Positions 22,171 to 33,937 of a stretch of DNA of 64,000 nt are shown here, in pieces. Positions within the stretch are counted from its first letter, which is position 1. Each line of letters opens with the position of its first letter. A program made the translations under genes and the position numbers. Under the pieces are notes generated by a model. That model saw only the letters and a list, made by a program, of their open reading frames with translations. It did no database searches and was not told where the DNA came from. Source of the DNA: Cyathus striatus (Eukaryota; Basidiomycota; Agaricomycetes; Agaricales; Nidulariaceae); assembly GCA_025738555.1 (NCBI GenBank), contig JAOVFP010000001.1, positions 6,696,001 through 6,760,000 of the forward strand, read 5' to 3'.

Positions 22171-22716
22171 GTCAACCAAGTCCTCGAACGAAGTTATAAA
22201 AGAGATCAGTAGCACTGGCGTTCCCTACTAGCCCATTCTTTCATGGTTGCGGAGCGTTGAGGAAGGGATCCCAGAGCGAAGAGGGGAGAGAACTTGCAGA
22301 GAGAACGAGAGCGTTGGACTTGTTAGAGTGGTGGGACAGCTGGATCTGTTCTGTCACTATAATGGCCTGTTGACCTTCCGGGGGAACGAGAGTGGAACGG
22401 GGCACTCAAAGTGTATCAGGCGTTGTGGCCGACAATGTTCAAACTCAGAATGCGTCGGCCCTGAGGACTATCATTACATAAGTAAATCCAACGATGTGCA
22501 ACGCCGTCGTCCACGATGCCCTCGAGTCTTAACACAACCGCAGCTTAACGTTATACTTTATTTTATATTCTTATATATTCCGGAATGATACAAGTACGTA
22601 TATTCAAGGTCTAATAGCCAGACAGGAAAAGCTGACCGTAATCACATTCAGATCAAGCGAGCGTCTTTCTCCTGGAGTCCTTGCTCAGTTGTTGCTCAGT
22701 ATCCTAGCCAGCGACA
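22171..22716. other. Intergenic between NLR-3 and Pex copy B
   Basis: CpG-containing; one open frame on the plus strand (22247-22588) has no recognisable feature, so I do not call it. A TATAAAAG word lies near 22194. This is the divergent spacer between the minus-strand NLR and the plus-strand Pex relic. Confidence 0.3.
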
Positions 22717-24900
22717 ATGGCAACACTGGACTATATCGAAGCACCCATAGGCGCAACTCGCCTACTCTCACCTCCCCGTCTTCCTCGTCTTCCTCAAGTA
22801 AGACCAGCTCATCAAAAGATATCCGCCCCCTCCCCAAAATAAGCAGTGAGCACCAAGCTACCCAAACCCTCACCTCCTCACCTCCATCCACCCCTCCTCC
22901 TACACGCCGAAAAACAATATCAGCAGGCGCAGCCCTCTTCCTCTCCTAGTCACCGTCGCATCCGGGGAGTGCGGCGATACCATCGATCTTAACCAGTCCC
23001 ACTGACCTTCCTTCCGCAACTCCTGCTCTCGTGGTCATTGCTGTCTAGGGTGCTTTCTTCTGCTGGCTCACCCGGGAAGAACGGTAACGGTGTAGGAGGG
23101 AAGTTGGTCCTGTTGAGCAACAGGGACCCTCTCAGTCTACCGATTATGACGAGTAACTTTAAGCGGTTCGTCGCGAAAGTTGGGCCGGTGTTTTGGTTCC
23201 AGGATCGTGTTGAGGTGTTGTTTTTGGAGGAGGGGGTGGAAGATCACTGGTGTTTGGATGGCTGGTTATGCGTTTTTGTGTTCGTGTTTTCGTTCTCTTG
23301 CTCTAAGGTTTTCTGTTGACAATGTTGATAGGCTATTTCCCAAGGATGATCCTCCTATCACACCTCATCCAAATCGGCATAATCATAAGCACATATCGAT
23401 ACCCCCCTCCTCCAACCCCCCTTTCACCTTCAGGATTAGCCTACACAGTACCTCCACCACCCCCACCAGTAGCTTCAACAACGGAAGACTGGCAAGCCAA
23501 CATCCAAGCGATCTAGAATCTAATGGGCCTATAGTAGGTCTCCCATCTTCCTCATACTTCCCCTCGCACTAACCTCACTTTTAGTGCAGACATGCACCAC
23601 CTCAGCCTCGGTCCCCTAGGTGTATTTACCCCTCCTCTCCCTCCTTCGTATTCTCCTACTCCCCCTGCTCATACTGCCCCCACTCGCCTTCATCATTTCG
23701 CTTCCTGCCTTCCCGATACGGACAGTAGCACTGTTGGTGGGCTGGGCGCCGTTCGTGGGTACACACCCGTGGGTCCAGGCTCCGGTCCCACATTTATGTT
23801 CTATCGTGTCGCATATACGACCTAAAGTCGTGCATGCTGCGAATTCCACGATAGAGTTTGTAGAGAGGATTTTGGACTGGGAGTGGCGCTATGCGCCTTG
23901 GTTGGTCTCCCTTTCTCCACCACAACACGGGCGACAAGGGGAGAAAAAAGTGGACGAGAAGATAGTGTCGGCGAAACATGTGAAGATGGCCCCGCACCGG
24001 TGGATGGATAATGAGAAACTGACTGATCTGTGTTGGAATTCGGAGATGAGGGTTGTTAAGCTTTGGAAGAATGAACGACTTGCTGGTGAGTATTCTACCT
24101 TTATTTTGTTGTTTTTCTACAACATCTACTTTCGTTCGCCTACGTTGGTTCTTCGCTATGGGAACTCTTGATACCTTCCTCCTCGTGATGCTGTCGTTCC
24201 TTTTACCACGTTTCTCGGGTCACTTTCCTGTACCTCATTTTACCCTCTTCGCCACGCCATCTTCCTTCGTCTCTCCATATTCACACCTACTTCGTGCTTT
24301 CTACTCCCTGCCCTCCCACCCTTCGTTGCCCTCCACTGCCCCGCTGTCCTCGTCGTCCTCATTGCCCCCTCTGCCTTGCGTATTTCGCACCCATAATCTT
24401 CCGCACCCCTTCCTTCCACAAATCGTTTAATTATCTTGGTTTTTTTTTCTTTTGGCTCGGGTTTGCGAGGCTGTGGAAGTGTGATACCAGGTAGCTGCTC
24501 TCTCTGGTGTCTGTGGGAGACGACAGCGTCGTCATTGGCGTTCTTGGAGAACTGGTGGTTGCTTCGACGTCGGCCCTCTGTCCCGGGAACGATATAGTTC
24601 CCTCTATTCTTGCTTTGTTATAGGTGGCTGGCGGCTGAGTGCTAGCTGTTCTTGTGAAAATCTCCTCTATTTATAACGGGCTTCCGCTATGCTGCTGGTT
24701 AGGGACACGGCGACGTCATCGTTGCCTAAGTGGTCGGTCAGTCCCATCCGCTCTCTTGTCTTTATTTGATGACCAGGGTGTTAGTTTACAGTGGCTCGTA
24801 TGTTCGTATTGTTCTCTTCGCCTTGGTGCCATCCTCATTTACTGATTCACATGAGATGTGGAGCATGTAGGAGACGCTATTTCCTCCGTGTTTTGCTTTC
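22717..24900 (+). pseudogene. Pex24p/DysF peroxin-like pseudogene, copy B
   Basis: The best preserved 5' half of the Pex24p-like family here. Probable start ATG at 22717 (MATLDYIEAPIGATRLL, then GTAAGA donor). Exon around 23150-23300 reads FKRFVAKVGPVFWFQDRVE and, one frame over, GWKITGVWMAGYAFLC. After an intron ending TAG near 23330 comes the membrane segment YFPRMILLSHLIQIGIII and then DWQANIQAI-stop-NLMG. The hallmark Gln is TAG at about 23512, so the gene is dead. A second hydrophobic block (LPPLAFIISLPAF, LLVGWAPF) and the DysF start (WNSEMRVVKLWKNERLAG) lie in a long open stretch 23620-24086. The DysF remainder present in A and C is missing or unrecognisable after about 24430. Homology to A/C fades near 24930. 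It is more diverged from A and C than they are from each other. Confidence 0.72.
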
Positions 24901-24984
24901 GTACGCTATTGTACCCGGAGAGCTGGGTTAGTCGCTCATATGAGCTTGTCGATACAAGCTGCGAGGAATCACGTTTACGCTTGT

Positions 24985-27900
24985 ATTCTTAGAGATTGAA
25001 CGATCGCTCTCATCGAGGTTTACATATAGCAACTTCAAATGTTGTTCTTCTGCGTATAGGAAGAGGATTAGGTGATGATGAGTGGTTCGTAACTTGGTGC
25101 TTACTTTTGGGAGGAGGGGTGGATAGAGATGGTTTTGCTTAAGGTAGGTGCGTGAGAGATATGCCGGAACAGTTTTCGAAGTGAGGTTGGTGGTTAGTTA
25201 GCAGTTCCTTGCAGCAGTTTGTCAGCTCGAATCGAGATTCACAAAATTTACATCGGATAAAACATGTTACCTCGTTGTGAAACTACACCAATGCATGCAG
25301 TTTGCTTAACAAGCAGAGTGCCGTAGTTGACGTCGCAGACATTATTGTACGGTACTTCTTTCACGGACGAGGCACCACAGAGGTGGATCAAATTGACATA
25401 CAGACCTTCTGAGTGTCGTGTAGGAACATGTACTACGCTCAACAGTGCTCTCAGCACTAAGAAAACCAGATGAATTGAGTTTCAAGACAACGACGTGTTG
25501 ACGGGCAGAGGTAGTAATAATCACATATGGACTGAGTGACAAAATTGACAATAATTTATTGGTATGAAATCAGTTATACCAGTTGGGCGCGGATTACCCC
25601 GGAGACGAATGAATACTTGAGCTGCAGAGTCTGCTATCACAAGGCGATCTTCCTTTGCAAGGCCTTATAAGTCTCACTCCAAAGCATCGTTGGCACGAGA
25701 AACATATCTATATTTTTAGCGGAGATTTAGGAGCTCATGGAAAGACAGTGGTATCAACATCGGATATAATTAAATGTTTAATCCCTAAAGGCCAGAGTAA
25801 GGACTCAACTTAAGCCTTCTAAGTCGTCTTCAGTTATATTCCACGACTTGTTATGAATCCATCGCAGCATAATGTTCTTTACCAATTCCGAACGGTCTTC
25901 AACAATAACTTTGCAACCATGTCATCAGCGCCAATGTATGGAAAGCCGGAGCACCACGCTCCAAGCCATCAAATCAAATCAAATTCCGCACTGCGGCAGC
26001 TTGCTTGCCGATTTAGAATCTTGATTTCATATTCGGCTGTTCATTTTCGGTTATGACAATTCAATTAGCGTGCTCGGGGCCTCGGGAGTCGGGAGCCTTC
26101 ATCGGGGGTTCATATGTTCAGCACCTTAAACTGCACTAAGCATTCTTATACCTTCAAACGCAGACTTTTCACATCTGGGGGGAAATATGTAGTTTTATTG
26201 TGCACACATAGAGTAAATAAACTATATATGGCGGCATGAATAGCTAGAATTGAAAAATAAAAATTATAGTTTGCGCTCAAGCATGTATTTTATGCTTATA
26301 GTTCTTGATCGTGAAAGTGGCCTAATATGAGCTATCAATGAAAGTGAGCATTATGAGAACATAAATATTGTGGTTTGAGGGTGAGCATAATTGTAATGAC
26401 ATCAATTTCCCCGTACTCCCACTCAATTTACAGTAAATGTGTGTTAGCCTGAAAAGAAATCCACTTTGCACTTGGGCTCGGACACATACTTCATATTCAT
26501 ATTTACTTAATGTATTATGAGCATGGGCGTGACGGTAGTGATATTTATAGTTTGCCCTCTAAGTCCTCGTTGGGCTCGTAATAGCGAAGTTGGTGTGAGG
26601 ACATCTACTTTCCCGCGATCGAACTGAAATTCATGCAAGCATAAATAAAAATACATTTCACGTTCACACTCATACTTTTATTTACAGTAGTTTGAGCGTG
26701 AATATAATATATATTCCTAGTCCCCTGCGCCCCCCCTCAGAAAATTTGGGTGAGCGTGAACCTGAAAGTCCGTTAACTTGAATGTGATTGTGAATATAAT
26801 CTTTATACACATTCATGTTGGATCTCTATCTAATCCCTACACCTTATAAAACCAGAATTGGATACATTCATCATTCTCCTGGATCACTGCTAGATTTTAT
26901 TGATTTCTTTATGTTTAATGCATGGTTTTTAGGCCACATCTAACCCACTCAGCACCTTTTAACTTCCAAAGTCAATATGATTGATTGCAATTTACTATGT
27001 AATACACCTGTAAAATTTTCGAACTACATGATTGCTTCTTTCCTCTTTCGAGAATCGGGTGACACCGTAACTCTGAAAACTTGCTTGAAACAATGTTGCT
27101 CAGTGCTCTACTGTTCTTCCCCCGAACACACCGCAAAGTGGTGAGTTGTACCATACAATTCTCTTCCATACATGCTATATGATTTATTTGAGCATTGTTC
27201 GAAGATAGTGGGATTTGCCTTTGCGTGAACATATCAAACACAGGGAGAAAGTAGGAAGTGCGCAGTTGAGTAAAGGTTAGTTGACCTCACAATTCGATCC
27301 ATTCTTGCCTCCCCTAAACGTGTGGCCGCCCTACTTCGATATGTCAATGACACCACGACACGACTTCGGAGCACTCTGGTTACCCTAACGATACTTTGGG
27401 ACCTAAGTAGGAGCCACCTCCAGAAACGCCCTTCCCTTGTGCCATAGTATGTTCTTTTCCTCCCACTCGTAGCACAGTCACAGAGCTCCACTAGCAAGGA
27501 TACATCCTTCCCAACCTCCAGACATCTTGCCCTTACTCTGTTTCAATTCTATACCTACAAGTGCATTTTATTACCTTCGGATTATTCCATTTTACCAGTA
27601 TTAAACACATTGTTGTCATACCATATGGACTCCCACAACTGGCTAATAAAATAGGAATAAAAAAAAGACAACAGCTTCATGTTCACATTAATTTTATTTA
27701 GTATGTCCAATATGTTGAGCACACAGTTCTAAGTGTATCATACACATACTTAGGACGAGAGTGTGATTATAAATGATGCTTACCTATCTCCTCTAAATAT
27801 CATTGAACTTTGAAGTAGTTGTTATACCTACTAGATGGAGGCGGGATGGAGAGGCTCTGTAGTTTTCAGACTCTTCAGTTGTAAATTTATCAACATCTTC

Positions 27901-28468
27901 TGTTCCAAATAAGTATACTGGACAGCGCGGACGCTGGACGCTTACTTATCACTTCGTTCAAAATCATTCCTCCCTTTTCTTTTGTCTCGTTCAAGCTCCA
28001 CTGGAATTCAGTCAAATATGATACATTGCGTCAAGTGTCTCGCCACCTGTCTTCGGTTTCCCCTCTTGAAATGCGACGCTAACTACTACAGCATATTGAG
28101 CATGACAATGGTACTTAATTTCTTCTTGAAGAGTGATCTCCCAACATTCCCCACTGGGTTCAACGTCGTATAGTCACAGTATATTGTAATATCTAAAGAG
28201 CGGCATGTCTTTATTGTAAGTTAAAAATTAAATGTGTTGTATCTAGTGCAAACCTAGCGGTGATTTCACCCAAAAATTGTGTTGCTAGGAAATAATTGGC
28301 TTAACACAATAGAGCCTACATCACTGCGCCGTCATTCTGGGGTATACATCTCGATTCTTTGGTGTTACCACCTTTGCAAAAATGATTTCACAAATAAGTT
28401 TTAAAACGGGCATAGTAAATTATGATAAATATCTGTTATGAAGCTCGGAAATGTTACCTTGAGCACTT
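24985..28468. other. 3.5 kb without a recognised gene
   Basis: CpG-containing at both ends (about 25.2-26.1 and 26.97-27.5 kb), where short frames exist on either strand but none has a recognisable domain or plausible exon chain. The middle (26.15-26.9 kb) is AT-rich with repeated GAGCGTGAA/GAGCATAA words. No TIR or LTR pair was identified. Confidence 0.35.
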
Positions 28469-30750
28469 GATACAGCACATTTGATATATCAACACCTGTA
28501 GTTACAGACAGTATCTGATGTATGGATCACTGTAAACTACAGTATGTGTCCATCTATCAAAATCTGTAAGTACAGTAGGAGATCGAGATCTAAGGGTCAC
28601 GTGCATTATCATTATTATCGCTAGGGGTGCGCAGCTTCTTGCCCCGGGGCCAACCAAATCCGGATATGTTATGGACCATGATTGAATGTTCCCCTCACTT
28701 CTCGCCTCTCACTTCTCGTTACTCTCGGCTCTCTCTGATTATTAGCAAGTTTATCGACATATAATACCTATTTCACGCGATCTATACAATAGCACTAGAT
28801 CAAATGAACATTAGTTACACTCACAGAAGTCGAGATGTGTCGTTCCCAGTGCTTTGCTCATCGCCACCCCCACTCTGGCAGGTTTATATAATCACCACCA
28901 TGGCTTTACTATCTTATCTTTGTTTTAAAACCACCATGCACTTTAGGAGCCAAAAATTCAGTGCCATCAGGCCCACGGCTTTGCCAGGCCTCCCTATATC
29001 TGCCCACCTTACCTTCATGTCAACAGTGTTTTATATATTATCCTCTGTACCAATGACACTTGATGGAATCAAATATGGAGAACCGTTGTACATCCAAATA
29101 CATATAAGTATGCGTGGTTTCTTCCCAAATATTATATCCTTTTTTTTAAAAATATATACTTCCGTGCTATGTTAAAGAAACAGTTGAATGAAGTACTTAT
29201 AGTATTTCATAATAAATCGTCTAGCTATTAAAGAAAATTAAGAGATATGCACTGCTCGCTCACGCTTACACACTACGGCGGAACCGACTGACCCAATCAC
29301 AGCCGCAACCTGGCTACAACTTTCTGCAACCGTCAAAGTGTACCGCTATAGCCGTGAAGCGTGATTACATAACCATATTCACACGACACCGTGCCGTAGG
29401 CCCGGAACATGAAGAGATTTAAGTAATACAAAAACATGGTATTTAAACATATTTCTTCCTTGTATTTATATGTAAAAACAGAAGAATACTCATGTTATAT
29501 ATATTATATAATAATGTAAACAATTTAAGGTCCATCTGGGACGACTTAGAGTTTTGGTCTGACGAAAATCTAAGACCACTAGAAACTCAAGTAAATACTA
29601 GTATACTCTACTATATGTCATCAAGCAATATTTGGTTAGATCGTGTACCTGGAATACACTATATATCTTCTTATTCTGAAAACGAATTCCAAATATGAGT
29701 AGTCCGAGCAAATTCCGAGAAACTACCTATACTAATAGACTAACAAGTACAATTGCTACATGTGACTAAGTAGTACCATGGCCCGGGCTTGCACATATCT
29801 CGGTACCAAAACAACAAACGAACGTAATACTTGGTAATCTGCGTGCTCGGATCCAGGACGATGTGTATGTGAAAGTAGAAGAAGTAATCTATTGAAATGG
29901 AGGGGAAACGGAGGACGTGATGACGAAGGAAGGGGGGGTAGGAAGATAAATTCATAGCCGGAGCCTATGTGGACCAATTAATACGAAATTCCTTTCACAT
30001 ATACAATGTAGTTATGAACGTATATAGCTCTGGAGATTAAAAGAAATATTTTAAAATGAAGTACCTGCAGCTGTGGAAAGTTCAAAGAAGATGAGGAAGG
30101 AATCTATATAGAACGGTACCCTGTAGCTTGATTGCTACTTTTCACATCTTCTCGAAAATGTGCCTTTGTGTTATTGACACACAAGGTTATAATAACAACG
30201 AGAACCATGTGCAGGTGCAACAGAGGAGGAGAAGATGTGAAGAAATGACTTCTCCACACATATATTTCCTGTAGAATGATATGTGCAGTACATCACCATT
30301 TCTAATAATGATAAAATTGTAATGCTTATTACAGACTACGAGAGTTATTTAATTGAAACAAGGGAGCTATAGATGTGGTAAGGTAGGAGGAGTAAACAAC
30401 GAATAAAAGGAATATATTTTTGTATACTTTTGGCAATTCGTAGAACAGAAATTTTAGATTCTTTTTCTATCCCAGACACACGGTATGTTGTATATATTTT
30501 TGGTACATAAGACGAATGGTATAAAAATGAGGGAGACGCGCGATCCTGGTAAGAGGCGCAAAATAGCGGGGTACGGAAGTAAACAGACATTGCCGACACG
30601 CTGCGGAGCGTTGCATGACTAATATATTATGAAACACGCCTCGTGCATCAGCCGCTCCTTCCTATCTTGGTACGACCTGTAAATTACAGTATCCATACAT
30701 CAGCTCTGAACTGTAATTACAGGCGTTTGATATATCAAATATACAGTATC
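28469..30750. mobile_element. 2.28-kb element with about 75-bp TIRs
   Basis: Left end (28469-28552) and right end (30674-30750, reversed) share GATAC, ATTTGATATATCAA, CCTGTARTTACAG, CTGATGTATGGAT and ACTGTAAA words. No target duplication is obvious. The interior is AT-rich with scattered short frames (28804-29175 plus and 30345-30599 minus), none recognised. The right end abuts an NLR upstream-block relic. A related right-end fragment occurs near 55.54-55.61 kb (ATAGGAAGG followed by GCTGATRCAYGAGGC). Confidence 0.6.
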
Positions 30751-31032
30751 GCCTGCCGATCATGAGAACACCGCTGCGACAGGAGGAAGGCGGTGATTTG
30801 TGGGTGATAGTGTTCCACAAATAATTTCCTCGGTCAAATGACTACGATTACTGGCACTGGATATTTCAAATGGGCGCTTGAACATCTGCTCTCCCAATAA
30901 GGAATCACTTACCCTTGTAACCCGTTGTACAGCCACTTTATACAGATTCGACATACCATAGTTAGTTTTCGAGGCGCCAACATCCACAGCACTAAGCAGG
31001 TGGTTGATCGTCGATGATAGTGCAGACTACGT
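30751..31032 (-). repeat. Orphan NLR upstream block, part 1
   Basis: Reverse-strand homologue of the NLR 5' blocks: shares GATCATGAGAAC, GGAGGAAGGCGGT, GGAATCACTTACCC and the CAACATCCACAGCACT word. No NLR body follows: the block is cut by the TIR element at 30750, where the gene start would be expected. It continues beyond the palindrome at 32605. Confidence 0.65.
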
Positions 31033-31040
31033 ATTACGAG

Positions 31041-32596
31041 AGTCGTGGCTTCGTTTCTGATTGATCGCTGTCGGTAAGCTGCGGGGCTGCGAACTGTTTC
31101 GTCACCGAAAGGGTGATTGATTTCAAATATGGTAGGGTGAAATCAATTACTTACCATTTTAATAGTTTGACATCATTGCTTGTGAATATAAGTGAAATCA
31201 ATGCTAATTAGTATGAAATCAATGAGAGATCAATCAATTAATTATATCAAGTAGAAATCAATCCCAGTTCAATCTGAAATCATTAGAGTGAAATCAATGA
31301 CAATTAAAAAAGAAATCAATGAGAAATAAATGTGCAATCAATGAGAAATCAGTCAAAAATCAATGAATAACTCGAAATTGTTAGGTACCCAACTACAGGA
31401 TATACTAAGTACTAGGGTGGTTAACTATATACATATACTTACTTTATCTACTAGACCATGTGTCCTTTTCTAATAAGTAAACTTTACTCTATATTACACA
31501 TACCTGGAGAGCGAAATCAATGTTGAAATCAATCATTTGTACTTAGTTTAAATTACATTTCAAAGTGAAATCATTGCTGAAATCAATCCTTTTGGACTTT
31601 GTAATATTATTGGTACAAGTTTGAAATCATTGGGGAGATCAATGTAAATTCTAGGGGAAATCAATATGAAATAAATGCGAAAATCAATGTGAAAATCAAT
31701 GTTATATAATATGGAAATCATTGCTAAAATCAATGCCACATCCAATGATACTATAATACTTGTTTTACATTTATTTCCATCACACATAAATGTACATATT
31801 ATGTAAAAGTGTTATAATAGTAATAATACTGCAGCTTAGAAAACGTGGTCACGTGATTTTATCGTTCTACCATTTTGAAACTAGTGCACCTCTGTGAAGG
31901 CTATAGAATAGAATGAAATAATATATTGATTTTAGTATTTATTTCCCATTGATTTTCACATTTATTTCCCATTTATTTCCCTTGGAATTTACATTGATTT
32001 CCCCAATGATTTCAAACTTGTACCAATAATATTACAAAGTCCAAAAGGATTGATTTCAGCAATGATTTCACTTTGAAATGTAATTTAAACTAAGTACAAA
32101 TGATTGATTTCAACATTGATTTCGCTCTCCAGGTATGTGTAATATAGAGTAAAGTTTACTTATTAGAAAAGGACACATGGTCTAGTAGATAAAGTAAGTA
32201 TATGTATATAGTTAACCACCCTAGTACTTAGTATATCCTGTAGTTGGGTACCTAACAATTTCGAGTTATTCATTGATTTTTGACTGATTTCTCATTGATT
32301 GCACATTTATTTCTCATTGATTTCTTTTTTAATTGTCATTGATTTCACTCTAATGATTTCAGATTGAACTGGGATTGATTTCTACTTGATATAATTAATT
32401 GATTGATCTCTCATTGATTTCATACTAATTAGCATTGATTTCACTTATATTCACAAGCAATGATGTCAAACTATTAAAATGGTAAGTAATTGATTTCACC
32501 CTACCATATTTGAAATCAATCACCCTTTCGGTGACGAAACAGTTCGCAGCCCCGCAGCTTACCGACAGCGATCAATCAGAAACGAAGCCACTGGTG
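31041..32596. mobile_element. 1.56-kb near-perfect palindromic (foldback) element
   Basis: Arms of about 650 bp (31045-31690 and 31946-32591) are reverse complements with very few differences and no net length change; the spacer is about 255 bp. Outer ends read GTGGCTTCGTTTCTG. It is flanked by ATTACGAG (31033-31040) and ATTACGAA (32597-32604), an 8-bp duplication with one change, inside an NLR upstream block whose uninterrupted form is ATTAAGTG at about 51.48 kb (reversed). The arms are packed with the word GAAATCAAT or close variants. No coding capacity. Confidence 0.88.
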
Positions 32597-32604
32597 ATTA
32601 CGAA

Positions 32605-32800
32605 GCTTGTGATCGCTCTTGTTCTGTTTTAAGTCCTGGAGTTTTCTGGTGACACGCGCTCATGGCAAACATGTGTGAACGCGGGCGTCGATTAATTAAA
32701 GTTGCAGTAGTTGGTCGATTCCGCAATCCGATTATCATTATATGTGGGAGTATCGATTTCAACATCTCTGTCGCAGACGCTCGCCTGTAAACCTTCTCTC
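32605..32800 (-). repeat. Orphan NLR upstream block, part 2
   Basis: Resumes exactly after the palindrome: TTTTAAGTCCTGGAGTTTTCTGG and following words match the reversed 51.30-51.47 kb sequence (about 20-base words with single changes), including AGACGCTC/CTGTCGCAGA near 32780. Confidence 0.6.
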
Positions 32801-33937
32801 CTTCCATATCACTTGCGATCTTCAGCTGATAGCGATGACGGGGCACAAACTGACACCCTCGATGGGCTGGAACTCGAAGTAGGGAGGACGGTGTATGTTG
32901 TATGTTCTGTTTCTGACTGCCGTTTTGTCGCCCCCATGCCTTCCGTTGTTTAAGCCAAGCCCTCCCGAGTCCCGTGCACTCTTTTCGGCGCCTTTTTGAT
33001 GTCTTCATTCAACTAGCATCCGATGGCTGATGGTACCCGACTCCACAACTTCTGCTCCCGATACGTGTTCGTCCTTGCCGGTACGAGGATGCTGACGACT
33101 TAGCGCCATTCTCTTCACTATCCACTTGAACGCACCTCTCCAACTTCACTATGCCCAAGTTCAACTCGCCAGTGGCCAAATCACAGCTATGTCTAACATA
33201 ATATCCCTCCAAGACGTGCTCTACATTCTTGCTACGCTCTCTCTTCGGTCTTCTTCCTCGATATTACGGCAAAAGCACCTTCAGCGAGGGCTGTACTGAA
33301 TGTTTCGACGGTCGTGCGTCGAAGGCGTACAGGTGGCGCTCAATATGCTCCTATCTAAGTGAACTACGGATGTCTTAACCACGCAAGAATGTACGCACCG
33401 ACTTTGCAGCTATTTCTCTCGCTGATGGTGAGTTCTACAGCTTAATGACAGACAATACTTAGGGCCACCAATCATCTTTTTCGCTGTGTTAACATTATCA
33501 ATGGCTGTGGTTTTAGTGCAAACCTGGTCCGTTTCGATATCTCGATCCATTCAACTTCGAGGTTGCAGCTGCCATTGCCTACCCTCCGCCTTTCCCATGA
33601 ATTGTAGAGGCTGCACGATCGTCACCCTGAGGAGATATTGCTGGTTCTCTTCAGCAGCTACCTCTCCATCTCCCTTACATATCATAGTGCTACCCCGTAT
33701 ATGCCAGTGGTTTCCGTTGCTTATTGTGTTCGTCGGTACAAACGGTTGCTGTACACACATCTCGTTGTCTGTATCCATTTCCTCAATGTTAAGTTTTCAT
33801 TTTAACGTCGTCCCTCCTCTTAGCCTCGGTAATCCGAGTGCTGGATATTTGTCACCACTAGGATACCATTGAGGACCTGAAGTAGCTCGTTCTTGTCGAC
33901 TAAACCTGCTTCTTCGCCCGCCACGAATGTGCCTGCT
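32801..33937. other. CpG-rich coding-like sequence, unassigned
   Basis: Several overlapping frames on both strands (for example 33486-33872 plus) but no domain I recognise and no convincing exon chain. The last bases before 33938 (AATGTGCCTGCT) have a paralogue at about 55.13 kb, so at least the right end is duplicated sequence. Confidence 0.3.

Noticed and set aside
32598..33008. 136-codon minus-strand frame in the CpG-rich stretch
   Set aside because: It overlaps the orphan NLR upstream block and plus-strand frames equally well; no domain and no splice context.
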